From Antrodiella citrinella (Eukaryota > Basidiomycota > Agaricomycetes > Polyporales > Steccherinaceae), in NCBI GenBank assembly GCA_004802725.1, contig SGPM01000308.1, forward strand, positions 1 to 32,296: a stretch of 32,296 nt of DNA, given 5' to 3'. The translations under genes were made by a program, and so were the position numbers. Below are positions 1 through 12,900 of the stretch, in pieces. The notes under the pieces are model-generated. The model ran no database searches. It had not been told where the DNA came from and was given only the letters and a program-made list of their open reading frames with translations. Positions within the stretch are counted from its first letter, which is position 1, and every line of letters begins with the position of its first letter.

Positions 1-733
<733 letters not shown>

Positions 734-908
734 GCACACTCGTTTCAGGGAGGGGCAATGTATTGCTACAACAACTAATATAAATGTACTGTCCTGTTCA
801 ATGGGACAAGCGTGAGCAGAATCCTTTCCGGGGTATCCTCCGGGAATATCCTCCGAGGGTATCAGGTATCAAGAGAGCAGACTGAAGACCAAAGGAAGAC
901 CGACGGGT
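734..908. other. Convergent intergenic spacer between the hydratase and sec10
   Basis: This 175-bp spacer holds both 3' UTRs. The only structure I see is a short imperfect direct repeat around 829-875, made of copies of ATCCTCCG and GGTATC. No terminator or gene is evident. Confidence 0.5.
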
Positions 909-3900
909 TTATGAAGCGTTGTTCGTGCCACTGAACGCCCTCGATGGCATAGACAGCCCCGTAAACCTCTCCGGCAAGCTGGGCATCTGCATATGATCTC
1001 TGAGGTTGAGCGGTTCCAGATCCTTCATGATCATACTCAACCTCCCCATCCCGAACCGATCTCGCAAGCCCTTGACCTCCGACACGCCGTCCTCACCGGG
1101 CGTGCTATCGTTGAACCCTTTCTCGGCTTGACCCCAGTCGCTGCGCTGCGCAAGGTAGGGACGCAGGAGGGTGGCGTCGATGCGTCCGAGGTAGCCCTCG
1201 GTTATGTAGGATTTGAGGATGTCCGGACGGACGAGGAAGACGTTCCCTAGTTGCCGGATGAATTCGAAACGCTCGTGCAGCGCGGGGATCCCGAAGGTGG
1301 CGACGGTATCTTGGTAGGATTTAAGATCCCTGAAAGGCGTGGGTCAGTGATAAATAGGGATCGCGAAATGTGAACACTGACTTTGCGAGCATAAGACCTC
1401 CTGTTGCGCTGACAGGGAACTTTTTGAGGTGATCGAGCAGTAGACTATAGTCAGCCGACAATCAGCGGTTGAGAAGTGGGTCGTATAGCTAGCTTATCTG
1501 CTTACCTGTGGAAGGCAACACCAATCTCGGTGAGGAATACCTCCAAGTTTTTCCCACTCAAGTTCGACTTTGCAACGTCCCTGACCTTCTCCAACGTCTC
1601 ACAACACGCCTCACAAGGTTCTGTGTTGACTCGGGCAAACGAAAGATCATCATTTCGAGGCTTGAAGTCCGTCCTCTTTTGCTTCGTGAGCTGATTGGCG
1701 AGCCAGACGATGATTGCTGCGAAATCGGGGCATCAGCACACGATAAAACGCTATATCAGATAAATTCAAGTACTCACAATCTGCCACCTTCTGCAGAATA
1801 TGGTTGGCGGCGCCTTCTATCCGACTGACAGTCTGGTTGTTGAACACGGTCATCTCACGTCGAATGGTGACCGAGCTGCTTGCAAGCGGAAGGATGGCCA
1901 TGTTCACGTATTGTTGCCACAGATGGCACATGAGATCGGCTTCGTACAGCAGGCTCAGACACATGAGGCCTGCTGACGGTTCCGTTTTGCCATCAGAAAC
2001 TTCTAGTCGTGCTTGAGCACTGGAATATCGTTGTTCAGTAAGGTGTGCGAGGAAAATCGGAGAAATATGCCGTACGTCTCAAGAGCGAGTTCAATGTATG
2101 CACTCCCAATAGCTGCCGCGAGTACGCGCAATAGTGCAAATGCATGTTTGGGACTAGAAGTAGTCAGTATGCATTTTCCGTACAACACGAGATGTGCCAC
2201 ACTCACACATCGCTCGTCGGGCTTAGTTCGACACAACGTCCTACAGCTTCAGCATGCCATCGGAGCATAATCTCTGCGACGTTGATGTTCAACTGCCCGT
2301 CCTCTTCTCGAACTGGCTCCTCTTTGTCCTGATCTTTGTTCGCTGCGCCGAGACCGCCATACCGTAAAATAGCTGCAGCTGCAGCTGCAGACGTCGTTGA
2401 GGTTCCCGAGGTAGATGTTGTCGCAGCGGTAGCACTAAGTTGGTTGACCACGCGGTCGAACATTGAGGACTTTCCACCTTTCTGAATTCTCCCCTGCGAA
2501 AAATATGCGATTGTCAACTCCTTGGTAACTAGCCGACCAGGGGAGACTTACATGATAGCGCGTAAAAGTGGTCAGGAAGCTCGCGTACAACTCCGTAAGA
2601 TTCTTACTCTCCCGCTCAATGTACCTGCCACCTTCTAGGTAGGGCACGAAGAGCTCCTCCATGGCAGTCTCGAGCATCGTGCTTACGGACGCGGAAGAAG
2701 TAGCGGCTGCAGGTACCGTTGAAGCGCCAGTAAGAGAACGTTGGAAGTCGGAGCCGTCTACTGGTGATTTTGGACCAGTTGACGGGAGTTCATAGCCTTT
2801 GAGATCTTCGACAAGCAACGTTGTCTGATGATGGACCATTTGGAGGATTCGAAGAAAGGCAAGATCTGATATCGCTGCGCCTGCATTGACGAGTTGTTCC
2901 ATTTGTTGTTGGACCTGCAGTAGACAATTCCGGTTAATATTGCGGCAGTAAGTAAATGAATGCACGCACAGATTGTGCGAATACTCGCTGGAGGAATACC
3001 TGCATAACAAAAGGGGGATTAGGGAACACAGCTTGGACGATCTGCGCTTCTTGGCCGACTGTGTTTCGAATTTCTCGGAACATCTCTGTAAGTCCTGGCT
3101 CTGTCTTTGGACACGATGCGTCGGGGTCCGGTAGGGATTCCCATCTAAATGATCGTATTAGCAAACATGGTGAGAGACCCTTGAAGAGAGTCGACTGACA
3201 ATTGCGCATCCTCTGCGTGGTCCGTTTCCCGCACACGATTGATGAAGAAGTCATGTTGATTCACGTATACCTGTACACACGATGCTCCACCGTTGAAGTC
3301 AAGTAATGTTTGAGCACAATGCTAGAGGGTGACTTGAGTGCTCTGTCAATATAGTGAACGCAGAATATCGTACATGCATCATTTTTGGGTCTCCTTTCCT
3401 GTATGCCCGGTCGAATAGATGAAGCATGTCCTTCTCAAACTTCTCACAATACTTGTCAATGTTCTCCCGAGTCTGTCTTGCGATGAGCTTTCCATCTGAG
3501 CACAACGGAGCGTCCGGCATACCTTCTCAGCAATGGGCAAATCAACGTCTTTGGCAACGACATTCAACCGACGCAGTAGCACTGCCACCTGCCGTCGACC
3601 TTGTTTGCCTTCTTTCTTGAGTAGGTCTATTTGGGTCGTGTCGCCCCTTGAGAATTGGTTGTAGTAGTCGATGAGGTCATATGCTGCCTGAGCTCTCTGA
3701 CGTTGTTGATGTACAGACTCCAGTTGTTCACCTGATGGATGTCATCAACACATAATGCAAGGAGAACAGTAGAGTACGCACCGACTCGAATAGCCGTTCT
3801 CCCAACCTCGTTCATTTTGTTCTCCATCCCTGTGAAAGATTGTCCAACGGACTGTAGAGGACCGTGATTCAGGATCGGTGGTCGGACAAGCATAAACATG

Positions 3901-4313
3901 CGTACCTCAAAGCCTCTGTTCAACTCTGCCATCTTCTTTGAGTATTCCCGTTCTCCAACCCTGACACTCTTCTCCATCTGCTCCGTCTTGGCCTGCACAT
4001 CCTTCCGCACAGCTATAAGCTTGTCAACAGCAGCTTCAAAGGTTCGGATGAACGGTTTGGGATCGAACGCTAAAGTGTGTATGGTGAGCTGCGGAAACGT
4101 GACATGGAAGGGTATAACGTACGTCCAGCATGTGCCTTGGATTGCGCAATGAGCTTCTCGGAGACCGTGCCTACAAACTCTTTGACATCAAACTTTCCCT
4201 AGCGAACGCGAACTCAGCGACAACTCGTCGCATTATGCAGCATGCGGTATATGTCCCCTTACCTCAAACGCTTCAAGCTGCACAGCTGAATCCAGATCCA
4301 GATCCGCCCCCAT
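909..4313 (-). CDS. sec10: Exocyst complex component Sec10
   Basis: Fifteen exons (minus strand, 5' to 3'): 4313-4263, 4198-4123, 4069-3906, 3851-3782, 3731-3523, 3472-3374, 3321-3200, 3144-3000, 2914-2552, 2493-2207, 2153-2076, 2019-1778, 1716-1506, 1444-1382 and 1329-909. They join into 867 codons (866 aa), close to the roughly 870 aa usual for fungal Sec10. Recognisable Sec10 blocks are an N-terminal FDPKPFIRTFEAAVDKL, a coiled coil with QAKTEQMEKSV and ELNRGFE, the mid-protein ELFVPYLEGGRYIERESKNL block, CHLWQQYVN, and FNNQTVSRIEGAAN. Sec10 is a rod-like subunit of the octameric tether that docks secretory vesicles at the plasma membrane. The start was chosen because ATG 4313 opens a phase-0 first exon that splices cleanly into conserved sequence. 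Two introns use GTCAGT donors. The gene is divergent from rix1. Confidence 0.95.
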
Positions 4314-4636
4314 GTAGAACCTTTGAGAGAATTAGCAAGATTCCACATCCGTATAATGTCCCTCACAATATACAGCGTAGTGAATGGGGTTGAGTGGATA
4401 TCTGAGGTTCAAGACCGGAAACCAATGTCATGGCTGCGGTAACCAAGCGCCTAATAACAGATCTAATCTAATCGTTTTTATGTTCTCAGATCTAGATTCA
4501 GATCTTAAAATTGTGATCGACGACTTGCGTGAAGTCCCGGGTCCGTTGCTTAAGCCTGACTCTTCTCTTCAAGTTCTAACTTCGTAACTACTAGAGAACC
4601 CGGTCTGCAGGACGCTGCAAGCAACAGACCATCTCT
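4314..4636. promoter_or_regulatory. Divergent promoter region of sec10 and rix1
   Basis: This 323-bp region separates the two start codons and must carry both promoters and 5' UTRs. It has three copies of CAGATCT (AGATCT cores at 4459-4464, 4488-4493 and 4500-4505), two of them 6 bp apart around TAGATTC. Whether they bind a factor is inference. No ORF of note is present. Confidence 0.4.
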
Positions 4637-7319
4637 ATGGACGCCCCTCAGTCTTTGAAGAATCTCTTGCAGGTCCATGTCGCCTCCGACGCTCAGGCAG
4701 TCCTCCACCTTCCCTATGTCCTTTCGACTCTCAATGCAGAGGCTCTTCAATCATCAGAACATATTCAGAAATGGATTACTCGTATAAGCTCCCTGGTGCT
4801 CTCCAAGGATAGCGGAGCACGCTGGGCCGGACTTTGCATCGCTCTGCAGACAGCGAACCTCTCGAGAGACCTCATGGTTGAATGCGCGCAAACTTGGGTT
4901 GGAGCTACGGTGCCATTGCTATCTGTCCGTATTCGTCCATTTCGCGTGTAATCACTGCCATTCTAAATCTCGTCTCATATATAAGAAAAATGAACCTGTT
5001 CCTACCGTGAAAGCTGCAATACGTTTGATGAGACGCGTATTCACCGGCGCAATGGACATCCCTGAATATCAACGTCAAGTCTGTACACCGAATGTTCCAA
5101 AATTCAGTCTTGCACTTGTTGCTTTAGGAGAAAAGACTTCAGACATTGAACTCAAAGTATGTTTCCCTCTTTTATCGAATGTGCACGCGTTGACATGTAC
5201 ACTAGGTTCTTGTGTTCGAAACGCTCACACATCTGTTACCATTATACCCTTCACTGCACCGTGCATCCCAAAATTCCCTCACCAATTTCGCTACACTCTA
5301 CCTCAATGGTGCAGCTCCACAAGCTCTTCCTCGTGAGACTGTCGAGGCTGCATCAAGGTTGCATTCAGTCCTACACCACACCGGAGGGAAAGTCGGTGCT
5401 GCTACTCAATGGCGAAAGTCCTTCGACGAGACGCTCTCATTCTGTTGGGGTGCTTTGTCGAGTATCAGAACTACATTTCCTGCTGGCAAGTCATAGTGTG
5501 CATCACTCTCACAAAGGTACTAATATAGCGTCTCACACAGTCAACAGCGGCATCGTGCTTACGCTAGCACAAGGGGACCCGATAGTTGGTATTCCCCTCA
5601 ATTTGGACCGTCTAAGGATTGGTGTCCTCGTTCTCCATGAACTTTTGCGGTATGCGCCGCCCCTGTGATATAACTGCCGCTCAACTATCTCACTTCTTAC
5701 ATGCAGCTCGTCAAATTCCCGTCCCGTGCTCCTTCCAATCGGACAGATAGTCAAACTTTGTACCACTTTACTGCGCTGCACAACAACGGATATTGTGAGT
5801 ACCCACAGACTTGCTATCAATTCTTTGACTGACATGAGCTAGGTGGAAGGTCATGTTGATCCTCTGATCCGCTCTCTGGAAGTTTCCATGACTCCCAGTA
5901 TCCATAGATATGGGTGTAATTTGGTTGATTCTCTGGTGAATTGGTGAGTAACATTGTCGATCGGGCTAGTCGTTTCAATTTCTAATGGTCATGCAGTGCC
6001 GGACATCTCCTTGTCCCTCATTACTCGCAGCTTTTGTTCTACGTTACCCATCACTTGGAGCAACCGTCTTCACCGTAAGCATCATCATCGGTCATGACAC
6101 CCGCAAATGCTTATAACCTCCCAGTGCCTCTCGCCTGCATTTCTTGCACTCATCGTTTGTTTTGGTGGTTCGTTGTGGTCTTCTACACGACTCAACTCTG
6201 CCATCTCGCCTCGCACGCGCAGTACTACCATCAGTCACTACTATTCTCGCCCACAAGTCTGATATTCAAAATGAGACCGAGGGAGTTTCAGGGTCCACGA
6301 AGAGTAGGAAAGGGAAGAAGAGAGCACGTGGTTACGAAGGGGACGAAGTTTTCAAAATTACAAGGCCGCTTATCTGTACGAGCGAGGAAGAGGGAGAGGT
6401 CATCCTCGCGGCCCTCAAAGGTGAGTTTGTTGTTGCGGGGCACACAAATGCAGCTCAATGCCTTGAATTACAGTGCTCCAATCTTTGTTGAAGACTGGCC
6501 CGTTGACATCTCAAGTTCACTCGTTGACGGCGCGAGTGATGCTCTCCCTTCATCTGACATTGCCTCATGTACCACCGTCTCTACTCTCCCCCGATGCCTC
6601 TTTACATGAGAAAGTGCAGAGAGCGGTCATGAGCATATGTGTCGAATTAGGTACTGGGACGACTAACATCATGAGCAAGAGCCTAGGGTTAGTCGTGGGC
6701 ACTTCTCTTCAAAATGCGTCTTCGCAGGTGCGTCGACCCCAATGCATACTCCGCTATCAGTGCGCTGACGATTCGTTTGATATAGGTCATATTCCCTGAA
6801 CTGGACCTGCTCCTCCACCCTCGGGTACCCCCTCTCGTTCGGTCACTCCCACATGTGGAGGCTCTGTCACTGTTTCGTGCAGAAGAAAGCCAGGAAGAGC
6901 TTGAGACGCGGCAAGCCCTTCAGCTGGGCGTGCAAGACGATTTACAAGACACGTCGCAGGCTGCAGCTGAACCGGCACCAGTCCATGCAGTGCCTTCATC
7001 GATTCAACCATTATGGACAGTATCCAAAGAATCGCTCCGGCGCGTCATGCAACCTCCCATACTACAAACAACAGCTCCATTGCAGGATTCTTCAGCTGTT
7101 GAACCAGTGGTAGCTGTCGCTCCGCCGCATTCTTCTCTTTCCGCCCAGACTCCAGCCAGTCAACTTCCAATTCAGCCATCTGCGCGCACAGTGAATCCTC
7201 CATCAAATGCCAGGGTGGATGTTCCAGACATCCGTATGATTCCTGATGACCTGCAGGACGAGGACGAGCCCATGCCAACCATCGACGCAGACTCCGATTC
7301 TGAGCAGGAAGACTCGTGA
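4637..7319 (+). CDS. rix1: Pre-rRNA-processing protein Rix1 (PELP1/Ipi2 family)
   Basis: Ten exons: 4637-4924, 4986-5156, 5206-5485, 5541-5649, 5707-5794, 5843-5943, 5997-6074, 6125-6420, 6474-6727 and 6786-7319. They join into 733 codons (732 aa), near the usual size for fungal Rix1. The N-terminal half is an alpha-helical RIX1 domain: an early LKNLLQVH segment, the SGARWAGLCIALQTANLS block, then helices through FCWGALSSIRTTFPA. A basic nuclear-localisation-type stretch, KSRKGKKRARG, lies in exon 8, and the C-terminus is strongly acidic. Rix1 scaffolds the Rix1-Ipi1-Ipi3 complex, which acts with Rea1/Mdn1 to process ITS2 and mature pre-60S particles in the nucleus. Intron 3 appears to be GC-AG (donor GCAAGT at 5486); it is the only junction in this region that keeps the frame. 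The gene is tail-to-tail with the Rrn11-like gene. Confidence 0.88.
5486..5540 (+). other. GC-AG intron of rix1
   Basis: This 55-nt intron starts GCAAGT and ends CACAG. Exon 3 ends in phase 1 (single G at 5485) and exon 4 opens with TC, giving Val and then the conserved continuation. GT donors nearby either break the frame (5490) or remove conserved residues (5463). Confidence 0.7.
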
Positions 7320-7373
7320 TCTGTAATACTGTCGCGACTCTTGCAGAGCGCGGTCAGCGATCTTCCGGACGCG

Positions 7374-8276
7374 CTATTTACTTCGAGCGCGTTTGGTCAT
7401 AGGAGCATCGGAACGTTTACTTGTTTTTGCATCTTCGTCCTCGGATTCTGAGTTGCTTCTGCTGCCTCGTTTATCTAAGTCGGGTATCTATAGATAGTAT
7501 TTTGTTTGAATGATAGAACGAGAAGAGATGCAAAATCAACGAACCTTTTCCAACCAGTATGATGCAACAAGATTATTGGGGTCTAAGGTGATGGCCTTTT
7601 CTAGGTACAATTGAGCATCTTGCAGGGCGACGGGGTCCCACTGAGCAGCTGAGTGCAAGAAATTAAGGTCAGTCTCAAAGGAATGCATGCGCCTCGGACT
7701 AACGTGAGGCAGGCTGGGCAAGATATAAACATATAAGGCCAGCATATATATGGAGCACTGGGTTGCTTTCGTACGGCTGTGAAGGCAAGTATCTTACAAC
7801 GCCACAGTGAACTCTGGGCAAGTACGCCGAATGTGATAAGACTCACAGCTCCAATTCATCCAAAGCTTTACGGTGTTGCCCAGACAACATGTATCTCAGC
7901 ACAATTTCCTGGAAGATGGCTTGTCGCTGGCGTCCCTTTAGTATTGGAATTTGAATGCATGGAGGAAGCTCACCGCATCGGGATACTGCAGCATCATCGT
8001 GGACAGGTACTCCAGCTTTCTGGAGTTGTTTTCAGAGCTGTCGCTGTGGAATTCATCCACAAGCAATACACCGGTCTTCCATAGCGACTTCCAATCAATT
8101 TCCTTGCAGCGAATTAGGATGGACCATGCTCTCCGAGCACGAGCGTGGTCACCGCGTTGTATGCTCAATTGCAGCACGTCATACAACAATCGGACGTGAG
8201 TCTTTCGGGACGACCTGGGTTGTTTTCCGTCCAACGAGTTGAAAAGAAATGTTCTATCCTCAGAGTGTGAGGCCAT
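7374..8276 (-). CDS. rrn11: RNA polymerase I-specific transcription initiation factor Rrn11-like (TAF1A-related)
   Basis: Five exons: 8276-7974, 7908-7847, 7792-7704, 7648-7545 and 7487-7374. They join into 224 codons (223 aa). The N-terminal half resembles fungal Rrn11 proteins: KTHVRLLYDVLQLSIQRGD, then RARRAWSILIRCKEIDWKSL and KLEYLSTMMLQYPDA, helical-hairpin repeats of TPR type. A later DAQLYLEKAITLDPNN is a typical TPR helix pair. The C-terminus is Ser/Asp-rich and then basic, with a nuclear-localisation-like end. Rrn11 belongs to the core factor (SL1-like) that recruits Pol I to the rDNA promoter. The family call is from memory of the motif pattern, not a search. It is short for the family, as basidiomycete copies tend to be. 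The stop codon is 54 bp from that of rix1; it is head-to-head with the Laa2-like gene. Confidence 0.68.
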
Positions 8277-8426
8277 GAAGGGACATAACGGTAGACGAAA
8301 GAACGAAAGACCATGCGGCTAGGCGCGGATCAACTTGAATATGAAACTAGTGGCGTCTCGGTGATTCATGTCCTTGCACACCAACGCTCATTTTCATTTG
8401 CACACGACAGTCCAGGATTCTACCAA
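8277..8426. promoter_or_regulatory. Divergent promoter region, Rrn11-like gene and Laa2-like gene
   Basis: Only 150 bp separate the chosen start codons. An in-frame upstream ATG at 8313 could extend the right-hand protein by 38 residues, but it would leave just 36 bp between the two genes, so it is disfavoured. Confidence 0.45.
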
Positions 8427-9630
8427 ATGGACGACGACTTCATTCTAGGTGCATCGGTGTGGGGGAGCACTGAGCTGGCCACCCCAACAGCACGTCCATT
8501 GCAAGCTCCTCCATTGATTTCACCTGCACCGTCGACATCCGAGTCTGTTGACGACTTCGACGATTTTGGGACACCTGCGGAGACGATAGCTGCGTCGGGA
8601 GATGAAGCAGATGATGATTTTGGAGACTTTGGGGACTTCGGAGAGGGAGAGCAGGTCGAGGGCTTTGGGTCTTCTTCGTTTGATGAAGGAGCTTTCGTGG
8701 AAGAACCGCAGCCTATAGCAGGACCATCGCGAAGAGATATTCAACCCCTTCGACTCGTTCCGTACCCCTCTCGAGAGGATCTTGAGAAGCAGATCGAAGA
8801 CCTGTTACACCCACTATGGGATCAAGTAACGCCAGATATGTTTCACGACAGGCCAATACGACAAGCAACAGGTCTAAACCAAATACTGATCACACCGGAG
8901 AGGTATTTCTCTCCACATCACCATCTTTGTAACTTCGTATCTTAAGTCACAGATTAATCCAGTCGTCAACTACACGATAACTTCTTTCCACCGTCACCCC
9001 CAATCATCAAGCCTGTCAACTGGACTCGTTCCCGCATTCGTCGACAGCACCTCATAGCACTCGGCATACCAGTCAATCTAGATGAAGTGCTGCCACCAGC
9101 GGGGGGAAGACTACCCACCCTAGAAATTACCACACGGCCGATGTCAGCCCCACCTGGAGGGGCCAAGACCGCACCGGTCAACAGACCGTTACCCACTTCA
9201 ACTGCGAACAATTCGCGTGCCGGCACGCCTCGTCCTGGTACACCGCAGCTGCTAAGCAAAACAGCATCGCTACCCCCCACGCTTGCAAGGATGGGACCTC
9301 GTCCTGAGCTGGACGAAACAAGGCTATCAAAATTGCTTGATTTACAATCAGGTATGTACTATAATTTCTTTTGAACAGAATGAATATCTTACGGGAGTTT
9401 CAGACGAGCTACCTATGATGCCTCTCAGGCATCTGAACTCACATCTCGAGTCGCTAAAGGAGGAAACGGCTCAGGTATCTGCTGTCTTGACGTATCTGCT
9501 GCAGGCAAGAGATGCTTTGCAGCAAGACTCGGAGACCTACAACAAGCTCATTGCAGAGATGGTCGGAGAGGCACAGAAGGTTAAGACAGGTAAACGGACT
9601 GCAGGAAGCAGGCGTGGAAGTGCAATGTAA
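8427..9630 (+). CDS. Hypothetical protein with DFGDF-type gamma-ear motifs and C-terminal coiled coil (Laa2/aftiphilin-like candidate)
   Basis: Exons 8427-8902, 8963-9351 and 9404-9630 join into 364 codons (363 aa). The start MDDDFILG was preferred over ATG 8313 because it begins the acidic, motif-like segment. Residues about 42-48 (DDFDDFG) and 62-72 (DDDFGDFGDFG) repeat the acidic-phenylalanine FGDF motif. Such motifs bind the gamma-ear of AP-1 and GGA clathrin adaptors in proteins such as aftiphilin and yeast Laa2. A conserved-looking helical block follows (YPSREDLEKQIEDLLHPLW). Then comes a Pro/Ser/Thr-rich linker with TPRPGTPQ, a helical SHLESLKEETAQVSAVLTYL coiled coil, and a basic tail. 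The role in AP-1 trafficking is inference from motifs only. It could instead be another endocytic or Golgi accessory protein. Confidence 0.6.
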
Positions 9631-9986
9631 TCGGGTCTTCCTTCCCAACACGATCTGTAACTTGACCTTATATGCCAGCGAGCCATAGCATCGTATAACC
9701 TGGTCTATAGATACTAGTATACTTGAACATTATGGCTCGATGTGTCGGCGTGATCTTATCTTCCTTCCCGTAAGGCATCTTGTGTCATGTCTCAGGCACA
9801 TGATCGAACGCGCTCAAAATTTGGGAAACTTGCACGAACATTGTAACCTCTGTAGCAACTCCCCGACGAGGGACGTATCCCTCTACACTCATTCTACGTT
9901 CGGAAAATAGTGGACGACTGCCCAGTGCACCACTGGCTGGAACTATTTGGAACACGCCTACCGCCTAATCCTCCACTCCTTCCGAC
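9631..9986. other. Intergenic region upstream of rpa190
   Basis: This roughly 355-bp region contains the 3' UTR of the Laa2-like gene and the rpa190 promoter, which lie in tandem. There is no clear TATA box and no further gene. Confidence 0.4.
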
Positions 9987-12900
9987 ATGAATATTGCACA
10001 TTCCATACCGGCGACAGTAACCAGTATCTCCTTTTCCTTCTTGTCTACGGAAGATCTTCGACGAATATCCGTCAAGCAGATCGTGAATCCGGTGCTCTTG
10101 GATGATCTCAACAGACCCAATATTGGCGGTCTTTACGACCCCGCTCTCGGACCTAGCGAAAAACAAGACATGTAAGCTCTCCAAGGTCCATTGTTATTTC
10201 TAGACTCATATATCTTATACAGATGCTCGACATGTCACCTCACATATTTCACTTGTCCGGGGCATTTTGGTCATATTGAGCTTCCGGTTCCCGTGTTCCA
10301 TCCTTTATTCATGGGGAAGATGTATGACTTGCTTCGGGGGACATGTTTGTTCTGTCATAGGTTCAAGGTATCGAGGGCTGAGGTACGCTTTGTATTACTA
10401 TCTGCCCGTGCATGCCCCTCATCAAACACTGTCCTCTCAGCTCGTGAAAACTGTTGCCAAACTCCGTTTACTTGACTCAGGATTACTCGTTCCTGCAAAG
10501 CTTGTGGACGACATGCAAATGAAGACAAAACCAGCTGATGAGGATGATGAAGGAGATGGCGCTGTCGTTGAGGACATCGAAAATTTTGAAGCACGAGTCG
10601 AGCTCTGGGTTCAAAGTCACCTCCGTTCCGCTGCGTCTACTAGCAAACGTGACGGTTACAAAGACGGCCTGGTATATCAGGAACGAAAAGCCGTCATTCA
10701 CAGCTTCCTGAAGATTACGCAAAGCCGGAAATGCTCACACCCCACTTGTGGCGCGTAAGTCTTACGAGTGTTTCTGTCATCTATGTATACTGAACACGGG
10801 TTAGGTTCTCTTATACGTTCCGCAAGGAGAAGTTCACCAAAATCGTTGAGTACGACCTTCCACCGAAGCAGAAGTCAATCCATGAGATGCTCTCCATCAA
10901 ACGGCCAGACGTTCTACTGGCGCAGCAGCGTTCGAGGAGAACTCATTCGGCAGCCAACGGAGATGTCGAGGATGTAGAGATGGAAGACGCCGATGAAGAA
11001 GATGAGGGTGAGGGCGATGATGTCATGTCGGACAATGATACGGACGACGACGAGGTTTCCAAATCCCGTGCTCAGCTTCCAAAATCCGCCAGCGGAAGGG
11101 TTAAAACTTCGCGTGGACGAAACGAACGAGTCGTGGCTCCTGAAGAATGTCGAGCCCACCTACGTCGATTGTTCAACAACGAGGCCGCCATATGTTCTCT
11201 TATATTCGGTCGTCACGGATCGTTTGCGCCTCTGGTGACCCATCCTATTGCCAACTATCCTGCTGTAGTTTCTCTTGCATCTGCAGACATCTTCTTCTTG
11301 GATGTCCTTCCCGTTCCTCCCACGCGCTTCCGTCCACCGGCAAAGATGAACGGTGCACTGTTCGAGCATCCGCAGAACGAGCTCCTAGCTAAGGTGCTTA
11401 ACACCTCGTACAGACTCCGTGACCTCAACGAGGACTTGCGGGCAATGTTCACAAAAGGATCCAGTGTTGATGAAGTCGCTCGTCGTAGAGCCTTGCAGTC
11501 TTTGCTCGACTCTTTGGTCCAGTTGCAAGTCGATGTGAATAGCTTTATTGACAGCAGCAAAAATCCTGCCCCTATACGCCAGGGTAAGCTTCCACCCCCT
11601 GGAGTCAAGCAACTCCTAGAGAAGAAGGAGGGTCTATTCCGAAAACACATGATGGTATGTCACGATCATCTTCGGACACTGCGTGCGCCCGCTCACTCTT
11701 TCGCCCCAGGGGAAACGTGTGAACTATGCGGCGCGTTCAGTTATCTCACCTGACGTGAACATCGAGCCCAATGAGATTGGCATACCTCCCGTTTTCGCTC
11801 GAAAGCTCACGTTCCCTGAACCCGTCACTCCGGCCAACTTCCATGAGATGCGTGCCTTGGTGATTGCCGGGCCGCGGTCTTATCCTGGTGCAACGATGGT
11901 GGAGTACGAGGATGGACACCTCCAATTCCTGGTTAGATCTTCGGTTACGTACTGTTCGACGTACTAGACTTACGCGTCTTTGTAGGAGAAATTGACCGTA
12001 GAACAGCGCACGGCTATTGCCAACCAGCTTCTCACTCCTCAGGGCAGCGACCGTGGCCCTAGTCGGACAGGACTGTATACGCGAACTGCTTCTATCAACA
12101 AGAAAGTGTACAGGCATCTTCGGGATGGCGACCTGGTGATACTCAACCGCCAGCCGACACTCCACAAGCCCAGTATGATGGTTCACAAAGCACGGGTGTT
12201 GCAAGGCGAAAAAACGATTCGTATGCACTATGCTAACTGGTTAGTGCCTGTGTTACCCCCTCCTTAATGTAAGCTGATCGAACATCCATCTAGTAATTCT
12301 TACAATGGTGAGATGGACATGTCTTATGATTTGTGTTATCTTTAATCTCATACCCATATATGCTTATACTAGCCGATTTCGACGGTGATGGTGAGTACGC
12401 TATGCTTAGACGTCGTCCTTGGAGTTAATTTATGTACTTAGAAATGAACATTCATTTCCCACGTGAGCCCTTCTCTAAATTCGCATGCAGCCTTTTGCGC
12501 TGACATTGGATCCAGAAAATCAGGTTGCTCGGGCCGAAGCGATGCTCATAGCTAACACCGATAATCAGTACCTGGTACCGACCTCGGGGAAACCCCTACG
12601 TGGCTTGATCCAAGACCATGTCGTCGCTGGAGTATGGATGACGGCGCAAGATTCTTTCTTCACTCGTGAGGAATACAATCAGTTGCTATATGGGGCGCTA
12701 CGCCCAGAAGATGAATCTCACCATGGCTCTCGCTTGGTCACCCTTCCACCCGCTATTAGGAAGCCAAAGCCCTTATGGACTGGGAAGCAGATCGTACGTG
12801 CCTTTCAGTGATCATTTAACCCTAGCTGGCGGTGTATCTTGATGTGTGCCCTGCGTCCTCCGAATTTAGATATCCACCGTACTGAAGAATATCACTCCGA

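Noticed and set aside
8313..8426. Upstream in-frame ATG for the Laa2-like protein
   Set aside because: It would add 38 residues of ordinary composition and leave only 36 bp to the divergent gene; the ATG at 8427 starts directly at the acidic motif region.
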